64,000 bases of DNA from an uncultured Blastocatellia bacterium (GTDB taxonomy: Bacteria > Acidobacteriota > Blastocatellia > Pyrinomonadales > Pyrinomonadaceae), in assembly GCA_946480785.1 (NCBI GenBank), contig CAMLLD010000003.1, positions 62,001 through 126,000 of the forward strand, written 5' to 3'. Made by a program: the position numbers and the translations under genes. This document shows, piece by piece, positions 42,512 to 51,679 of this stretch. Under the pieces are notes generated by a model. The model made no database searches. It saw nothing but the letters and a program-made list of their open reading frames with translations, and had not been told where the DNA came from. Each line of letters begins with the position of its first letter. Positions within the stretch are counted from its first letter, which is position 1.

Positions 42512-43429
42512 TTAGGTTTCTTTCGCGAGCATCGCGAGGGCGTCCGCCAGCTCGTTCTGGAATCGCTTCGCCACGCCTGCCTGAACGTTCGGCGAACTCT
42601 TCGAGAAGTAAGCGAGATTGCCGTCGGGTTTTCTGCGCCCGCGTTCCGCGTAGATGGCAGTAATGAGCTGTTTGTCGTAAGTCGGGTCGGAAGTAGTGCA
42701 GGAAAGATTCGCGATCGCGCGACCTACGATCGGCGTCGCGCCGCCGTGTTGCACCGCGGTGGACCACACCACATTTTGCAGTGCGAAGCTGCGCGTGTTC
42801 ACGTCGAGCTTGTTTTCGGCGAGTATCTTGGCTGCGAGCGGATCATAATGGCTCTGCTTGATAAAGCCGTGTTGTGCTCTTTGAAAATCGTCGGCTTGCG
42901 CCGCGGCGATGCGTTTCCAGCAGGCAGTGAAATCCGCCGAGCCGGCGGTGAGATTCTTAAAATCTGTGGCCCACGGAAATCCCGACTGGCCCACGAAGCG
43001 TTGCGGAACGCCCATCTTCGAGGCCATCTGATAAGAACCGTACGAGACACCGCCGGGATCACCGACGCCGGTAGAAACAACGCCCGGTCCGCGGCCGCCG
43101 GTTTCGTACTTCGCCGAAAGACAGCCGAGCTCGTCGGCGAGCGCTGCGCCGATTGCGCCGGCAGCCGTCGTCACTGGATTGGACGGCAACGGCTGCGTGT
43201 TGTCAGTCGAGCTTGCGACTACCGGGTTAGCCGGCAACGGTTGCGTCGCTTCGTTCGCGTCCGACGCGTCCGTTGCACCCGAACTGTCCGGCAGATTCAC
43301 GATGTCGCCAACGTTGATTCGGTTGGGATCGCTGATCTGGGGGTTAGCTTGTAAAAGTTGGGCCAGCGTCAGGCCGTTGCGCGCCGCGATCCGCGAGAGC
43401 GAATCGCCCGCCTTTACCGTGTAAGTCAT
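42512..43429 (-). CDS. LysM protein with lysozyme-like C-terminal domain
   Basis: 305 residues. Residues 1-47 are a LysM module (YTVKAGDSLSRIAARNGLTL, INVGDIVNLP) that binds peptidoglycan. A Ser/Thr/Pro-rich linker follows (to about 110), then a domain starting CLSAKYETGGRGPGVVSTGV with DPGGVSYGSYQMASKMG. The Glu-x-Gly-Gly and GGxSYGxYQ motifs are those of phage-type and spike-associated lysozyme-like hydrolases, with E as candidate acid. There is no signal peptide or membrane segment, so export would have to be by lysis or a contractile/other apparatus, or it acts inside after uptake. The exact family is not certain. Confidence 0.7.
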   Translation of the reverse strand: MTYTVKAGDSLSRIAARNGLTLAQLLQANPQISDPNRINVGDIVNLPDSSGATDASDANEATQPLPANPVVASSTDNTQPLPSNPVTTAAGAIGAALADELGCLSAKYETGGRGPGVVSTGVGDPGGVSYGSYQMASKMGVPQRFVGQSGFPWATDFKNLTAGSADFTACWKRIAAAQADDFQRAQHGFIKQSHYDPLAAKILAENKLDVNTRSFALQNVVWSTAVQHGGATPIVGRAIANLSCTTSDPTYDKQLITAIYAERGRRKPDGNLAYFSKSSPNVQAGVAKRFQNELADALAMLAKET

Positions 43430-43499
43430 TTAAAGAGGAACCTCCGTTCGAATTCGCGAGGGATTGGCATAGTAGTCAAACGCCCCGTTAGAGTTCAAG

Positions 43500-44663
43500 C
43501 TAGCTGTAGGTCCGCGGCACGCGTTCGCTGACGCCGCACGTGACCTCGTAAGACAGTGTACCAGCGATGCGGGCGAGTTCTTCGGCTTTGATTCTTAGCT
43601 CGGTGTGGCGGCGGTCCCAGCCAAGCAACGTCACCTGATCGTGTAACTCGACACCGGGCACGTCCGTCACGTCAATCAACGTGAGATCCATCGAGACACG
43701 TCCCACGACTGGAGCATAAACGCCGCGGACGATCACGTGAGCACGGTTCGAGAGCCCGCGCATGTAGCCGTCATGATAGCCGATCGCGATCGTCGCGATC
43801 AGACTTCGTCGCGAGGCTTCGAACGTGCAACCGTAACCGATCGTTTCGCCGCGCGGCACCCACTTCAAAAGCATGATGCGCGAGTGCAGCGACATCACCG
43901 ATCCCAAACCCGGATCGGTTATCCCCGGCGGCAACACGTCGCGCCAAAGACCGTACAACACGCCGCCGGGACGAACCATGTTGCCCCACGCTTCACGATG
44001 GCCGTAGATGCCCGCGGAGTTTGCGAGATGCAGATGAGTGGGACGATAACCGTGTTCGCGAAACGTCGCGACCGCGTCGTCAAAGCGATGAATCTGATCG
44101 AGAGTCAACGGCTCGCATGAAGTTTCGTCGGCCGCGGCAAAGTGCGTCATCACTCCATCAGCGCGCACATGCGGAAATTGCTCCAGCAGCGAGACAAACT
44201 CGCCGACTTGATCGACGCGCACGCCGAGCCGACCCATGCCCGTGTCGACTTTCACATGCACGTCGGCGATCGTGTTCGCTTCCGCAGCGGCCTGGTTGAG
44301 CGCCTCGAGCATGTCGCGGCGATAAACGACCGCGGTCAGTTTGTGTTGAATACACGCGGCGGCCTGTCCCGGCCAGAAACCGGCGAGACAAAGCACCGGC
44401 TGCGTGATGCCGGCGTTGCGCAACTCGATCGCTTCTTCAGGCAGCGCGACGCCGAACCAGTCAGCGCCTTCCGCGGCGAGCCGCCGAGCGCATTGCACGG
44501 CGCCGTGACCGTACGCGTTGGCTTTAACCACCGCCATGATTCGCGCGGCCGTACCGACGCGCTTTCTGACCTGATTGAAGTTTGCGGCGAGTTGATTGAG
44601 ATCGATCTCCGCCCACGTCGGTCGACGCGGAACGTTGGGTCGCGGGTCCGGAAACGAGGCCAT
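43500..44663 (-). CDS. alr: Alanine racemase
   Basis: 387 residues, PLP-dependent. The PLP lysine is in MAVVKANAYGHGAVQC, and the second catalytic base Tyr is in RGETIGYGCTFEAS. The cofactor-binding barrel contains VDTGMGRLGV and the C-terminal domain has VGRVSMDLTLIDVTD. It makes D-alanine for peptidoglycan. It diverges from the S1/P1 nuclease gene, with a candidate promoter between them. Confidence 0.96.
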   Translation of the reverse strand: MASFPDPRPNVPRRPTWAEIDLNQLAANFNQVRKRVGTAARIMAVVKANAYGHGAVQCARRLAAEGADWFGVALPEEAIELRNAGITQPVLCLAGFWPGQAAACIQHKLTAVVYRRDMLEALNQAAAEANTIADVHVKVDTGMGRLGVRVDQVGEFVSLLEQFPHVRADGVMTHFAAADETSCEPLTLDQIHRFDDAVATFREHGYRPTHLHLANSAGIYGHREAWGNMVRPGGVLYGLWRDVLPPGITDPGLGSVMSLHSRIMLLKWVPRGETIGYGCTFEASRRSLIATIAIGYHDGYMRGLSNRAHVIVRGVYAPVVGRVSMDLTLIDVTDVPGVELHDQVTLLGWDRRHTELRIKAEELARIAGTLSYEVTCGVSERVPRTYS

Positions 44664-44684
44664 GCTTTAGTTTACCTTAAATCA

Positions 44685-44713
44685 TTGACTCGCTTTCACG
44701 TCAGGCATAAACT
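44685..44713 (+). promoter_or_regulatory. Candidate promoter of the S1/P1 nuclease gene
   Basis: TTGACT (44685-44690), 17-nt spacer, TAAACT (44708-44713). The -35 box is one base from consensus and the -10 box two. A start near 44720 gives a short leader to the ATG at 44752. Confidence 0.4.
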
Positions 44714-44751
44714 CGCGCCGCTTTCTCACTCTGCTCCCGGATTGAAAACCA

Positions 44752-45801
44752 ATGAAGAAACTTCCCATCCTCCTACTCACGCTTTGTCTTTTCTCAGTCA
44801 ACACCCTCGCTTATGGACCACGCGGACACCAGCTCGTCGGTGCGATTGCCGATAAGCGTTTGGCCAAAAACCCGGCGGTCGCCAAGAAGGTCAGAGACTT
44901 GCTTGACGGGCTCACGCTCGCGCAGGTCGCGACCTTTCCTGATGGCATCAAGAGCTGGGACGACTGCAACGGACCGCCCAGCAACGCTCCGGTTACTAAT
45001 AAGACTCGCATCAATAACGAGCTGCGCGCTTTCCACGACGCGAACCTCTGCAGCAGTCATCCTTCCCACCACGAGTTTCACTATACTGACGTGCCCGTGT
45101 TTGGGGACGAAGAATATGCTGACGGACAAACAGGCGGGCAGTTTGGCGTCGGCCGCAGCGAGTTTGACATCGTGCAACTGATTCCGTTCTGCATTCGCGT
45201 GTTGCGCGGCGATGAGCCGGAGAACAACTCGCGTGCGATCACGAAGTCAGTCGCGGTGATACTGCTGGCGCATTACCTCGGCGACATTCATCAACCGCTG
45301 CACGTCGGCGCGGAGTATTTCAACGCGGACGGCGATGCGTTTCAACCCTCGAACACGAACAAGGGATTTGCGGATCAGGGTGGCGGCAAGTTGACGTTGT
45401 GGACGTTTAGCGGTGGCAAGCTGAAGTCTGTCGGAAAGTTTCATGGCTACTGGGACGGACAGACTGTCGACAACGCGTTCGGTCAAACGGCAAATACCAC
45501 CGTGGCGAAACGTTTGGCGGCGCAGGAGCCGTCCGACTGGCAACTGACCGGTGCTCCTGAAACGTGGGCGGAACAGATGGCGAACGACATCCTGCCGCTC
45601 GCGCGCGAAGCACACGCGCGTCTCACCTTCGAGCACATCAAGACCACTGCCGGCGCGCAGGACATCAAGAGCGGACAAGCGAAGGAGAAACACAAACCCG
45701 GCGACCAGTTTTACGCCCTCTGGGCCGCGAACGTAGTGAAGAATGAGATACAAAAAGGTGGCTGGCGTTTGGCGGCGTTGTTGGAAGAGACGCTCCAATA
45801 A
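44752..45801 (+). CDS. Secreted S1/P1-family nuclease
   Basis: 349 residues. A signal peptide (KKLPILLLTLCLFSVNTLA) should be cut before YGPRGHQ. Zinc ligands can be followed: His6 of the mature protein in GPRGHQ, Asp in KSWDDC, His in FHYTDVP, His/Asp/His in AHYLGDIHQPLH, and His/Asp in FHGYWDGQ. The family's first mature residue is normally Trp, whose backbone binds zinc; here it is Tyr. It degrades single-stranded RNA and DNA to 5'-mononucleotides, probably for nutrient scavenging. Confidence 0.9.
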   Translation: MKKLPILLLTLCLFSVNTLAYGPRGHQLVGAIADKRLAKNPAVAKKVRDLLDGLTLAQVATFPDGIKSWDDCNGPPSNAPVTNKTRINNELRAFHDANLCSSHPSHHEFHYTDVPVFGDEEYADGQTGGQFGVGRSEFDIVQLIPFCIRVLRGDEPENNSRAITKSVAVILLAHYLGDIHQPLHVGAEYFNADGDAFQPSNTNKGFADQGGGKLTLWTFSGGKLKSVGKFHGYWDGQTVDNAFGQTANTTVAKRLAAQEPSDWQLTGAPETWAEQMANDILPLAREAHARLTFEHIKTTAGAQDIKSGQAKEKHKPGDQFYALWAANVVKNEIQKGGWRLAALLEETLQ

Positions 45802-45894
45802 AGTTCGTGTGTTTCGCTGTTTTCTGTGTTCTACTTGAGGCCGCAAACGAAGTCTGCCCAGGCTCCGCAATCCTTGAAGTAGATCTCTCTCGTT

Positions 45895-48192
45895 ATGAAG
45901 TTTTTCAGTGCTGTATTCCTCGTTGTTCTTCTCAGTGTCCCCGCACCTGCCGCCGCCCAGACGCGTGAGAGTTGGCGCAGCGTCAGGACGAATAATCTCT
46001 TCGTGATCGGTAATGCCGATCCGGAGAAGCTGCGGCAGGTCGCGGCGTGGCTCGAGTTCTTTCATAGCGCGTTTGGCAGACTCGTGTCGCACAACGTGCT
46101 CGACGCGTCAGTACCGACGACCGTGATCGTCTTTCGCGACGACGCGTCCTTCATTCCTTTCAAGCCACTCTACCAGGGCCGTCCACTCAATCTGGCGGGC
46201 TTCTTCCAGGCCGGTGAAGACGTCAATTACATCGCGATGTCGCTCGACGCGCGCGAAAGAGATCCTTACAGCATCGCGTTTCACGAGTACGTCCACCTGC
46301 ACCTGCGCGACAACGTGCCGCAGGCGCCGGTGTGGCTAAACGAAGGCCTCGCGGAGTTCTACGGTCATCTGCAATTCTCGGCGGGCGAAGCGGTATTGGG
46401 CGTGCCGCTTTCTTATCTTCATCTCTTGCGCAGCCAGGAACTGTTGCCGCTGACAACGCTACTCGCGATCGATCACAAGTCACCGCATTACAACGAACAG
46501 GACAAGAGCGGGATTTTCTACGGCGAGTCGTGGGCGCTGGTCCATTACCTGATGCTCGGCGGGCCCGGGCGACAGGATCAGTTCAGGAGATTTCTGCAAC
46601 AGGTGAGTCGCGGTGAAGACGTAGCGAAGTCGTTGGAGAGTTCTTTCGGCATGACGCTGGAAACTATCGAGAAGGAATTGCGCGCGTACGTCAATCGCGG
46701 CGATCTCCCGACACTGCGGCTCGCGAGTGGTGACGATCCGCAGGCTTACGCGTCGTTCACCGCGATGCAACGGCAATCGCTTTCAGATGCCGAAGCGAAT
46801 TACTACCTCGGCGATCTGCTGCTGCACATCAACCGTCAGGACGACGCCGAGCCTTATTTCAAACAGGCGATCGCCCTCGATCCGAACCTCACGTCCGCGT
46901 ATGCCGCGTTGGGCCGGCTGAGTCTGCGTCAGAAGCGTTACGACGAAGCGAAGAAGTATCTGGAGCGCGCGACGAGGTCGCCGCAAAATTATCTCGTTCA
47001 CTTTAACTACGCGTGGCTGCTCAGTCGCGATGGAGTTTCCGCGGGCGGACGCAACGCAGCGTCTGCTGAAACTGCTGCCGCGATACGCGAACAACTCGCG
47101 CGGGTGATGAAACTGTCGCCTGATTTCGCGCCGGCTTATTCGCTCTTTGCATACGTCGATCTCGCGCGCAACGAGCGTCTCGACGAAGCGCTGGAGATGG
47201 CCCAGAAAGCGCATCGTCTCGAGCCGGCAAAAGCGAGCTCCACGTTGCTCCTCGCGCAGGTTTACGCGCGCCGCTCGGACGCGAACGCGGCTCGCGAGCT
47301 CGCGCAACCACTAACACGCGACTCAGACACAGCTATCCGACAGCAAGCGCAGGACGTCATTGATTTCCTGGACGGCAAGCCGGCTCGCTCGAACGGCGAC
47401 GCGCGCGCTACTGTGAGTAGTGCGCCCATTGCCGAATCGGTCCAGCCAACCCGAGGCGGCGTCTTAAGCGGCGGCGCATCGACCGGCGGCACGTCAACGA
47501 TCCGCGACGGCCAAACGATCGATAACTCCGCTTCACTTCCGAGTCTCGACGAAGTGCTGGCGCGCTACGTGGAAGCAATCGGTGGTGAAAAAGTGATCGC
47601 GGCCGCGACCAGCCGGGTAATCAAAGGAACGGTTGACGTCACCGGCCTGAGCCACGGCGGTAGTTATGAAAGTTATCAACAAGCTCCGAACAAGTTTTAT
47701 TTCCTCATGCAAGCTTATCCGTTCGGGATTGCAAAGAGCGGCTACAACGGACGAGTCGCATGGATGTCGAGTAATGCAACGACGACCATCATCAAAAACC
47801 CCGCCGACGTCGCCTACTTTGCGAGCGTAGCCGGCTTCTTCTCGCCGCTTGCGTTGAAGCAGAGATATGCGAAGGTGACGCTCGCCGGCGCCAGCCAGAT
47901 CGGTTTTCGCGACGTTTACGTGCTGGAGTTGCAACCGGCGACCGGATCTGCCGAACGTTTGTATCTGGATACGAAGACGTACCTGCCGGTGCGATTCAAT
48001 AAGGTGCAGACTTTCGGCAACGTGAAAGTGCCGGTGGAAATCTATCTCGACGATTGGAAAGCCGTCGACGGCATTCAGTTTCCCTTCACCATCACCGAGA
48101 GTATGCCGAAGCAATCGATGAGCTTCACCATCACCGAGGTCCGCCACAACGTTCCGATCGATGCACGCCTCTTCGATCCACCAAAGCCGTAA
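45895..48192 (+). CDS. Secreted TPR protein with gluzincin peptidase domain
   Basis: 765 residues. A signal peptide (FFSAVFLVVLLSVPAPAAA) is followed by a peptidase MA-like domain: HEYVHLHLRDNV (HExxH) and VWLNEGLAEFYG (the NExxAE third-ligand motif). Several TPR repeats follow from about 290 to 490 (NYYLGDLLLHINRQDDAEPYF, AALGRLSLRQKRYDEAKKYL). The C-terminal 220 residues form a lipoprotein-localisation-like beta domain (VLARYVEAIGGEKVIAAATS, LYLDTKTYLPVRFNKVQTF). It is probably a periplasmic protease or binding scaffold. Confidence 0.85.
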   Translation: MKFFSAVFLVVLLSVPAPAAAQTRESWRSVRTNNLFVIGNADPEKLRQVAAWLEFFHSAFGRLVSHNVLDASVPTTVIVFRDDASFIPFKPLYQGRPLNLAGFFQAGEDVNYIAMSLDARERDPYSIAFHEYVHLHLRDNVPQAPVWLNEGLAEFYGHLQFSAGEAVLGVPLSYLHLLRSQELLPLTTLLAIDHKSPHYNEQDKSGIFYGESWALVHYLMLGGPGRQDQFRRFLQQVSRGEDVAKSLESSFGMTLETIEKELRAYVNRGDLPTLRLASGDDPQAYASFTAMQRQSLSDAEANYYLGDLLLHINRQDDAEPYFKQAIALDPNLTSAYAALGRLSLRQKRYDEAKKYLERATRSPQNYLVHFNYAWLLSRDGVSAGGRNAASAETAAAIREQLARVMKLSPDFAPAYSLFAYVDLARNERLDEALEMAQKAHRLEPAKASSTLLLAQVYARRSDANAARELAQPLTRDSDTAIRQQAQDVIDFLDGKPARSNGDARATVSSAPIAESVQPTRGGVLSGGASTGGTSTIRDGQTIDNSASLPSLDEVLARYVEAIGGEKVIAAATSRVIKGTVDVTGLSHGGSYESYQQAPNKFYFLMQAYPFGIAKSGYNGRVAWMSSNATTTIIKNPADVAYFASVAGFFSPLALKQRYAKVTLAGASQIGFRDVYVLELQPATGSAERLYLDTKTYLPVRFNKVQTFGNVKVPVEIYLDDWKAVDGIQFPFTITESMPKQSMSFTITEVRHNVPIDARLFDPPKP

Positions 48193-48281
48193 CTTCAAAC
48201 GAGGCGTAACGCCGCACAAATTTACTTTAGCGACAAGAGACAACAAAAAGGACAACTGTCAGCAAAGATTATTGGCTTTGT

Positions 48282-50195
48282 TTGTGGTTCTCTGTCGGCG
48301 TGCAAACGCTCACTTCCTCTGCGATACCGTCACAGATCTCGCTGCACAAACTGCATGTAAGCTTCGGCGGGCTACTGCTCGTCATGTTGCTCGGGGCGCT
48401 TGATTCGACGATCCTCGCCACCGCACTGCCAACGATCGTCAACGAGTTCGGCGGCCTGGCCCATCTTTCGTGGGTCATCACTGCCTACCTGCTGGCACAA
48501 ATCATCGTCACTCCGCTGTACGGAAAGCTCGGCGATCTTTACGGACGCAAGCGTGTGCTCCAGTTTGCCGTCGTGCTGTTTCTGATCGGCTCGGAGTTGT
48601 GTGGTCTAAGCCGCAGCCTGCCACAGTTGATTCTGTTTCGTGCGGTCCAAGGGCTCGGCGGTGGCGGACTGATGTTGACGACACAAGCGGTGATTGGCGA
48701 CATCATCCCGCCGATAGAGCGCGGACGTTACCAGGGCATCTTCGGCGGCGTACTCGGAGTTGGATCAGTTGCCGGGCCGCTTTTGGGTGGTTACTTCACC
48801 AGCAATCTGACGTGGCGCTGGATCTTCTATATCAACTTGCCGCTCGGGATTCTTGCGCTCGTGGTTTTAACGGCGACACTGCCGGCGCAGAACTGTCACC
48901 AACGACATGTGATTGATTATCCGGGCGCCGGACTGTTAGCGGCTTCGCTTGCAGCATTGGTACTGGCGACAGATCTCGGCGGCGTTGCGTACTCGTTTTC
49001 GTCGCCGTTGATGATTGGACTAATCGTTATCGCGGTTGTTGGTCTAATCGTATTCATCTTCGTCGAACGACGTGCCGAGGAGCCGTTGCTCCCGTTGCGC
49101 TTGTTTCGCATCAGGGACGTCTGGGTCACGTCGGTGATGGGATTGGTTAACGGCTTTGCGTTGTTGGGCTCGATGACTTACCTGCCGTTATTGCTTCAGA
49201 CAGTGAAGGGTATGAGTCCGACCGAATGCGGCTTGCGAACGATTCCGGTGATGGGTGGCACACTCGTCACGTCGACGCTCGCGGGTCAAATTGCGAGTCG
49301 CACCGGCAGGTACAAGATATTTCCGATCGTCGGCATGGCGATGGTGACGATGGCATTGTTTCTGATCTCGAGAATGACTGCGGAAACGACGAGTCTCACG
49401 ATTGTGGGTTTAATGCTGCTGCTCGGGCTGGGGCTCGGCTTCTTCACCCAGATGCTGATCATCGCGGTGCAGAACGCGGTTGAGTATCACGATCTTGGTG
49501 TTGCCACATCGAGTGCGACTTTGTTTCGCCTCGTCGGTGGATCGCTGGGTACTACGCTGCTCGGCGCGGTGCTCGCCAGCCGGCTTCTCGGAACGAAGTC
49601 TTTGCTGGGGCCTTTGAGCACCGTGTTTTTGGTTGCCGCTGCGGTTGCGTTCTTCGGGCTATTACTCTCGTTCCTGTTACCGGAACGACGCCTCAGGAAA
49701 ACTATCGCTGCAGCGACCGAGCGCGACTTCTGCGGTCACGCATTCGCCTCGGCGCAGCATTCGGATTCGCGCGCGTTGTTAATGATGGGACTAGCTGCGC
49801 TCGCGGATCGTGCGGTGCGGCGTGGTTATATTGACGCGATAATTAAGCGCGCAAGCGCCGATGTGAGTGTTGAAGCGGCCTGGTTGCTGGTCCAGATCGA
49901 ACGTAAGCCGGGTATGAGCACTTCCCGGCTTGGCAGAAAAGGAAGAGTCGATCCGCTCAAACTGCGAAAGTCGACAGCAGAGCTGCTCGACAAATCCCTG
50001 ATCGCCCCGACTTCAGCGACTGATGTGTATCGACTCACTGGAGCCGGTTGCGAAATCTACAATCGCCTGGCGGCCGCACGTCGCGAGCATCTCGCGGAAC
50101 TGTGGCCCGAGTGGTCACCGAAAAAAAGAGAGGACATCGCCTCAACCCTGCGCCACCTCGCCCACGAGCTCATACCCGAAACGAAAGCCGTGTGA
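48282..50195 (+). CDS. DHA2 MFS exporter fused to a C-terminal MarR-like winged helix
   Basis: 637 residues. Residues about 25-490 are a 14-TM DHA2 drug exporter: GALDSTILATALPTIVNEFG (TM1), YGKLGDLYGRKRVLQ (motif A), GVGSVAGPLLGGYFTSNLTW (motif C). The last roughly 150 residues are soluble and helix-rich, with a MarR-like winged helix (LLVQIERKPGMSTSRLGRKG, LRKSTAELLDKSLIAP, VYRLTGAGCEIYNRLAAARR). The start is a TTG (48282); a GTG at 48300 is also possible and no ribosome site settles it. A transporter with its own MarR-type domain could sense the drug. Convergent with dnaB, 14 nt between stops. Confidence 0.85.
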   Translation: MWFSVGVQTLTSSAIPSQISLHKLHVSFGGLLLVMLLGALDSTILATALPTIVNEFGGLAHLSWVITAYLLAQIIVTPLYGKLGDLYGRKRVLQFAVVLFLIGSELCGLSRSLPQLILFRAVQGLGGGGLMLTTQAVIGDIIPPIERGRYQGIFGGVLGVGSVAGPLLGGYFTSNLTWRWIFYINLPLGILALVVLTATLPAQNCHQRHVIDYPGAGLLAASLAALVLATDLGGVAYSFSSPLMIGLIVIAVVGLIVFIFVERRAEEPLLPLRLFRIRDVWVTSVMGLVNGFALLGSMTYLPLLLQTVKGMSPTECGLRTIPVMGGTLVTSTLAGQIASRTGRYKIFPIVGMAMVTMALFLISRMTAETTSLTIVGLMLLLGLGLGFFTQMLIIAVQNAVEYHDLGVATSSATLFRLVGGSLGTTLLGAVLASRLLGTKSLLGPLSTVFLVAAAVAFFGLLLSFLLPERRLRKTIAAATERDFCGHAFASAQHSDSRALLMMGLAALADRAVRRGYIDAIIKRASADVSVEAAWLLVQIERKPGMSTSRLGRKGRVDPLKLRKSTAELLDKSLIAPTSATDVYRLTGAGCEIYNRLAAARREHLAELWPEWSPKKREDIASTLRHLAHELIPETKAV

Positions 50196-50209
50196 GCACA
50201 AGAGAATTG

Positions 50210-51586
50210 CTACTCGCGAAAGAGACTGTCGAAGCGCATGCTCGAGGGAGTGAAGCGGAGGTCGACGGTGCCGGTGGGACCGTTGCGCTGCTTGGCGATG
50301 ATGATCTCGGCGATGTTCTTTTGATCTTCGGGCATCGCGTCGCGCTCTTCCGGCGTCTTGTATTGCTCTTCACGAAAGATGAACGCCACCAGATCCGCGT
50401 CCTGTTCCAACGCGCCCGACTCGCGCAGATCCGCCAACTGCGGCCGGTGATCCGAACGCGACTCCGGCGCACGAGATAGCTGCGATAACGCCACCAGCGG
50501 CACGTTCAACTCCTTCGCCAGCCCTTTCAACTCGCGCGAGATTTGCGACACCTCCTGCTGCCTCGACTCGACGCGTTTCGCTGATCCCGACATCAACTGC
50601 AAGTAGTCGACGATGATCAGATCGAGCTTCTTCTGTTCCGCTGCGAGCCGTCGCGCTTTCGCGCGCATCTCGAGCACGCTCAATCCCGGCGTGTCGTCGA
50701 GAAAGATTTTCGTGTCCGCGAGAATGCCGAGCGACTTCGCGATCTGCGCCCATTCGAGCCGCGAAAGAAAACCATTGCGAAAGCGCTGCGCGTCGATGTT
50801 GCCCTGCGAACAGAGCATGCGCATCACCAGCGACTCCTTCGACATTTCCAGTGAGAACACACCAACGACTGCGCCGCCGTGAATCGCCGCATTCTCCGCG
50901 AGCATCAACGCGAAACTGGTCTTACCCATCGAAGGCCGCGCCGCGAGAATGATCAGATCCGAGTTCTGCAAACCGGAAGTCATCTTGTCGAGATCGGGAA
51001 AACCGGTCGTGAGCCCGGTGAGCACGGCCGCACGGCCTTCCATCTCCTGCACTTTTTCGAGCAACTGTTCCGCGATCGGCTTCACGTGCATGAAGCCCTG
51101 GCGAATGCGTTCGTCGGCGAGTTGGAAGATCGCCTGCTCGGCGTGGTCCAGGATGATCTCCGGCTCGTCTTCTTCGGCGAGTGCTTCCTGTGTGATCTTG
51201 TTGGCGCTCTTCACGAGGCGGCGCAGCATCGACTTGCCGCGGACGACCTTCGCGTAGTGAAGAATGTTGGTCGAGTGAGGCAAGCCGTAAGTGAGGTTGG
51301 TGATGAAACTGATGCCACCGACCGACTCGAGCGCGCTTTCTTTCTTGAGCTCTTCACCGATCAGGATCGGATTGATCTCGGCGCCGCGTTCAAACAACGC
51401 GATCATCCCGAGGAAGATGCGTCGATGCGACGGGACGTAAAAATCTTCGGGCCGCAGTTGTTCGATCGCCTGGCTGATCAGGCCGTTGTCGAGCAGCACC
51501 GCGCCGAGAATGGCGCGCTCAGCTTCGGAGCTGTTGGGCAGCGAGCGTTCGAAAGCGTTGTCACGCGCGAAGTCAGGAGTGGCCAT
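50210..51586 (-). CDS. dnaB: Replicative DNA helicase DnaB
   Basis: 458 residues. An N-terminal helical domain (SEAERAILGAVLLDNGLIS) is followed by a RecA-like motor: Walker A ARPSMGKTSFAL, Walker B IIVDYLQLMSG, and the downstream motif QISRELKGLAKELNVPLVAL with VALSQLSRAPESRSDHRP. It unwinds DNA at the replication fork. No inteins are visible. It lies downstream of rpsF-rpsR-rplI, separated from rplI by hairpins. Confidence 0.97.
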   Translation of the reverse strand: MATPDFARDNAFERSLPNSSEAERAILGAVLLDNGLISQAIEQLRPEDFYVPSHRRIFLGMIALFERGAEINPILIGEELKKESALESVGGISFITNLTYGLPHSTNILHYAKVVRGKSMLRRLVKSANKITQEALAEEDEPEIILDHAEQAIFQLADERIRQGFMHVKPIAEQLLEKVQEMEGRAAVLTGLTTGFPDLDKMTSGLQNSDLIILAARPSMGKTSFALMLAENAAIHGGAVVGVFSLEMSKESLVMRMLCSQGNIDAQRFRNGFLSRLEWAQIAKSLGILADTKIFLDDTPGLSVLEMRAKARRLAAEQKKLDLIIVDYLQLMSGSAKRVESRQQEVSQISRELKGLAKELNVPLVALSQLSRAPESRSDHRPQLADLRESGALEQDADLVAFIFREEQYKTPEERDAMPEDQKNIAEIIIAKQRNGPTGTVDLRFTPSSMRFDSLFRE

Positions 51587-51598
51587 AGATCAGTGGAG

Positions 51599-51642
51599 GC
51601 GGCGTAAAAGAAGACGCCGCAAGTCGTATTAACATGCGGCGT
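51599..51642 (-). terminator. Hairpins between rplI and dnaB
   Basis: ACGCCGC (51614-51620) can pair with GCGGCGT either at 51599-51605 or at 51636-51642, giving two mutually exclusive 7-bp stems. On the minus strand the upstream fold (51642-51614) is followed by CTTCTTTTACG, a T-rich tract, so it may terminate the ribosomal transcript in part. Confidence 0.5.
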
Positions 51643-51679
51643 CTAGTGTGGCAATAGGATTTTCGGTTTTAAAGTGCCG

